Below, piece after piece: positions 14,285-15,934 of a stretch of DNA of 15,934 nucleotides (the stretch's first letter is position 1; each line of letters starts with the position of its first letter). Under the pieces are notes generated by a model. That model saw nothing but the letters and a program-made list of their open reading frames with translations, was not told the DNA's origin and ran no database searches. Source of the stretch: Pseudomonadota bacterium (GTDB taxonomy: Bacteria; Myxococcota; Myxococcia; Myxococcales; Anaeromyxobacteraceae); contig JAEYZK010000098.1 in assembly GCA_023428085.1 (NCBI GenBank), positions 1-15,934 on the forward strand. The letters are read 5' to 3'. A program made the translations under genes and the position numbers.

Positions 14285-15457
14285 ATGCCCGACCTTCTCG
14301 AGATCGCCTTCTTCGCGTCGAGCCTGGTCTCGTCGTACTGGAACGGGGCCGCCACCTACTACCGGGGCATCGCCCGCGCGCTGCACGCACGGGGGCACCG
14401 GCTCACCTTCTACGAGCCGGACGCCTACGACCGGCAGAAGCACCGCGACATCCCCGACCCGCCGTACGCGCGGTCGGTGGTCTGGGATCCGGGCGATCCC
14501 GCCGCGCTCGAGCGGGCGCTGGCGGAGGCCGCGCGGGCCGACCTCGTGGTGAAGGCGAGCGGCGTGGGCGTCCACGACGCGCTCCTCGAGCGCCGCGTGC
14601 TCGAGCTCCGCCGGCCCGGGAACCGGGTCGCCTTCTGGGACGTGGACGCGCCCGCGACGCTCGATCGGCTGGAGCGGGATCCCGGGGACCCGTTCCGGGC
14701 GCTCGTCCCCCGCTACGACGTCGTGTTCACGTACGGTGGCGGAGAGCCGGTGGTCCGGGCGTACGGTGCGTTCGGGGCCCGCGCCTGCGTGCCCGTGTAC
14801 AACGCGCTCGATCCGGTGACCCATCACCCGGTCCCGCCCGATCCGCGCTTCGCCTCCGACCTGTCGTTCCTCGGGAACCGGCTCCCCGACCGCGAGGCGC
14901 GGGTGGAGGAGTTCTTCCTCCGCGCCGCGGCCGCGCTGCCGGACCGGCGGTTCCTGCTCGGCGGGGCCGGGTGGGAGACGCGCGCCCTCCCGCCCAACGT
15001 GCGCCACCTCGGCCACGTCGGGACCGGCGATCACAACGCCTGGAACGTCTCGGCGCTCGCGGTGCTCAACGTCTCGCGCGAGAGCATGGCGCGGTACGGC
15101 TTCTCGCCCGCGACGCGCGTCTTCGAGGCGGCCGGCGCGGGCGCCTGCCTCGTCACGGACGCCTGGGACGGCCTCGCGGACTTCCTCGAGCCGGGGCGCG
15201 AGGTGATCGTGGCGCGCGACGGCGGCGAGGTGGCCGCGGCGGTGGCGGCGCTCGAGCCCGCGCGGGCGCGGCGGATCGGGGCCGCCGCGCGCCGCCGGAT
15301 CCTCGCCGACCACACCTACGCCCGGCGCGCCGAGGTCGTCGAAGGCGCGCTGGGGATCCGCGGCGCCACGAGCCCCCGGCCGCCGAGGGCCGCGCCGGTC
15401 CGGGGCGGCCCGCGCGCCGGACAGGAACCGACCGGGACCTCGGAGAACGCCGGATGA
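14285..15457 (+). CDS. CgeB-like glycosyltransferase, first of a tandem pair
   Basis: A 390-residue protein of the CgeB type, with DUF3880-like N-terminal and Glyco_trans_1_2-like C-terminal halves. The N-terminal motif is SSYWNGAATYYRG (16-28), followed by ARALHARGHRLTFYEPD. The middle has AFWDVDAPATLDRLE (116-130) and YGGGEPVVRAYGAFGA (150-165). The C-terminal half contains LSFLGNRLPDREARVEEFF (193-211) and FSPATRVFEAAGAGACLVTD (273-292), the expected donor-binding segment. CgeB proteins are glycosyltransferase-like; B. subtilis CgeB is linked to spore-surface glycosylation. A polar Pro/Gly/Arg tail fills residues 360-390. The ATG at 14285 fits the alignment with the next gene, although no Shine-Dalgarno sequence is obvious. 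Its stop overlaps the next start (ATGA at 15454-15457). Donor and acceptor are unknown. Confidence 0.83.
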   Translation: MPDLLEIAFFASSLVSSYWNGAATYYRGIARALHARGHRLTFYEPDAYDRQKHRDIPDPPYARSVVWDPGDPAALERALAEAARADLVVKASGVGVHDALLERRVLELRRPGNRVAFWDVDAPATLDRLERDPGDPFRALVPRYDVVFTYGGGEPVVRAYGAFGARACVPVYNALDPVTHHPVPPDPRFASDLSFLGNRLPDREARVEEFFLRAAAALPDRRFLLGGAGWETRALPPNVRHLGHVGTGDHNAWNVSALAVLNVSRESMARYGFSPATRVFEAAGAGACLVTDAWDGLADFLEPGREVIVARDGGEVAAAVAALEPARARRIGAAARRRILADHTYARRAEVVEGALGIRGATSPRPPRAAPVRGGPRAGQEPTGTSENAG

Positions 15458-15934
15458 ACACGCCACAGGACGTCGTCATCCTCGGCCTCTCGATCACGTC
15501 CTCCTGGGGAAACGGCCACGCCACCACCTACCGCGGCCTCGTCCGCGCGCTCGCGGCGATGGGCCACCGGGTCCATTTCCTCGAGCGCGACGTCCCCTGG
15601 TACGCCGACAACCGCGACCTGCCGGCGCCGCCCTACTGCGCGCTGTCGCTCTACCGCGACCTCGAGGAGCTCGACGCGCTCCACGGGCAGGCGCTGCGGG
15701 ACGCCGACCTCGTGATCGTCGGCTCCTACGTCCCCGACGGCCGCGCGGCGGCGCGGCTCGCGCTGGCGCGCGCCCGGGGCATCACCGCCTTCTACGACAT
15801 CGACACGCCGGTCACGCTCGCCGCCCTGGAGCGCGGCGACTGCGCGTACCTCGACCGCGCGCTCGTGGCCGCGTTCGACCTGTACCTCTCGTTCACCGGA
15901 GGTCCGCTGCTCCGGCGGATCGAGCGCGAGCTGG
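15454..15934 (+). CDS. CgeB-like glycosyltransferase, second of a tandem pair (truncated by window end)
   Basis: The first 160 residues are visible and the gene runs off the window. They closely parallel the preceding protein: SSWGNGHATTYRGLVRAL (16-33) against SSYWNGAATYYRGIARAL, GHRVHFLERD against GHRLTFYEPD, NRDLPAPPY against HRDIPDPPY, and AFYDIDTPVTLAALE (112-126) against AFWDVDAPATLDRLE. This shows an old tandem duplication now well diverged. The catalytic C-terminal half is beyond the window, so activity cannot be judged. The ATG overlaps the previous stop as ATGA, so the two are translationally coupled and probably act on the same glycan. Confidence 0.82.
   Translation, partial: MNTPQDVVILGLSITSSWGNGHATTYRGLVRALAAMGHRVHFLERDVPWYADNRDLPAPPYCALSLYRDLEELDALHGQALRDADLVIVGSYVPDGRAAARLALARARGITAFYDIDTPVTLAALERGDCAYLDRALVAAFDLYLSFTGGPLLRRIEREL

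Noticed and set aside
1..15934. tRNA, rRNA, riboswitch or prophage genes
   Set aside because: I looked on both strands in the intergenic stretches and saw no cloverleaf, rRNA segment, known riboswitch core, integrase or phage structural gene.

Overview
The window is very GC-rich (roughly three quarters G+C by eye, with strong G/C at third codon positions). It is packed with genes joined by 4-nt stop/start overlaps. The base composition, an RpoH-type sigma factor, and CgeB-like glycosyltransferases beside sugar-nucleotide enzymes suggest a myxobacterial (Myxococcota) chromosome, perhaps Anaeromyxobacter-like. That placement is inference; no rRNA or other taxonomic marker is present.

Layout. 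(1) 1-3073, plus strand: the last codons of an upstream gene, a secreted DUF4390-like protein, an NtrY-type membrane histidine kinase, and a YdfG-type short-chain dehydrogenase. The last three genes are chained by ATGA overlaps. (2) 3074-3227: the space between two convergent genes is filled stop codon to stop codon by a heptanucleotide array. It has fourteen RTCAGTK units, a 13-nt spacer, then six units in inverted orientation. (3) 3228-4127, minus strand: an RpoH-family sigma factor with a strong Shine-Dalgarno sequence and a 284-nt upstream region. (4) 4412-14018, minus strand: one long gene train. In transcription order it holds two NAD-dependent sugar epimerases/dehydratases (the second like CDP-paratose 2-epimerase), a zinc-type alcohol/polyol dehydrogenase, a possible 33-codon micro-ORF, a Gfo/Idh/MocA oxidoreductase, a GT4 glycosyltransferase, a CgeB-like glycosyltransferase, an AI-2E/PerM-family membrane protein and an MsbA-like ABC exporter. 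(5) 14019-14284: a divergent intergenic region with a near-perfect 16-bp dyad and a weak promoter candidate. (6) 14285-15934, plus strand: two tandem CgeB-like glycosyltransferases, the second cut off by the window end.

How they fit together. Regions 4-6 look like a surface-glycan or glycoconjugate locus. Epimerases and oxidoreductases would make an unusual activated sugar, four glycosyltransferases would attach sugars, and the ABC exporter could flip a lipid-linked product. The actual sugar and acceptor cannot be read from the sequence. The kinase operon and the sigma factor appear to be separate regulatory units.

The most unusual structure is the inverted heptamer array between ydfG and rpoH. 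Its predicted hairpin pairs better in the rpoH-sense RNA than in the ydfG-sense RNA. The second most unusual is the 33-codon ORF that exactly bridges two genes with an ATGA overlap at each end.
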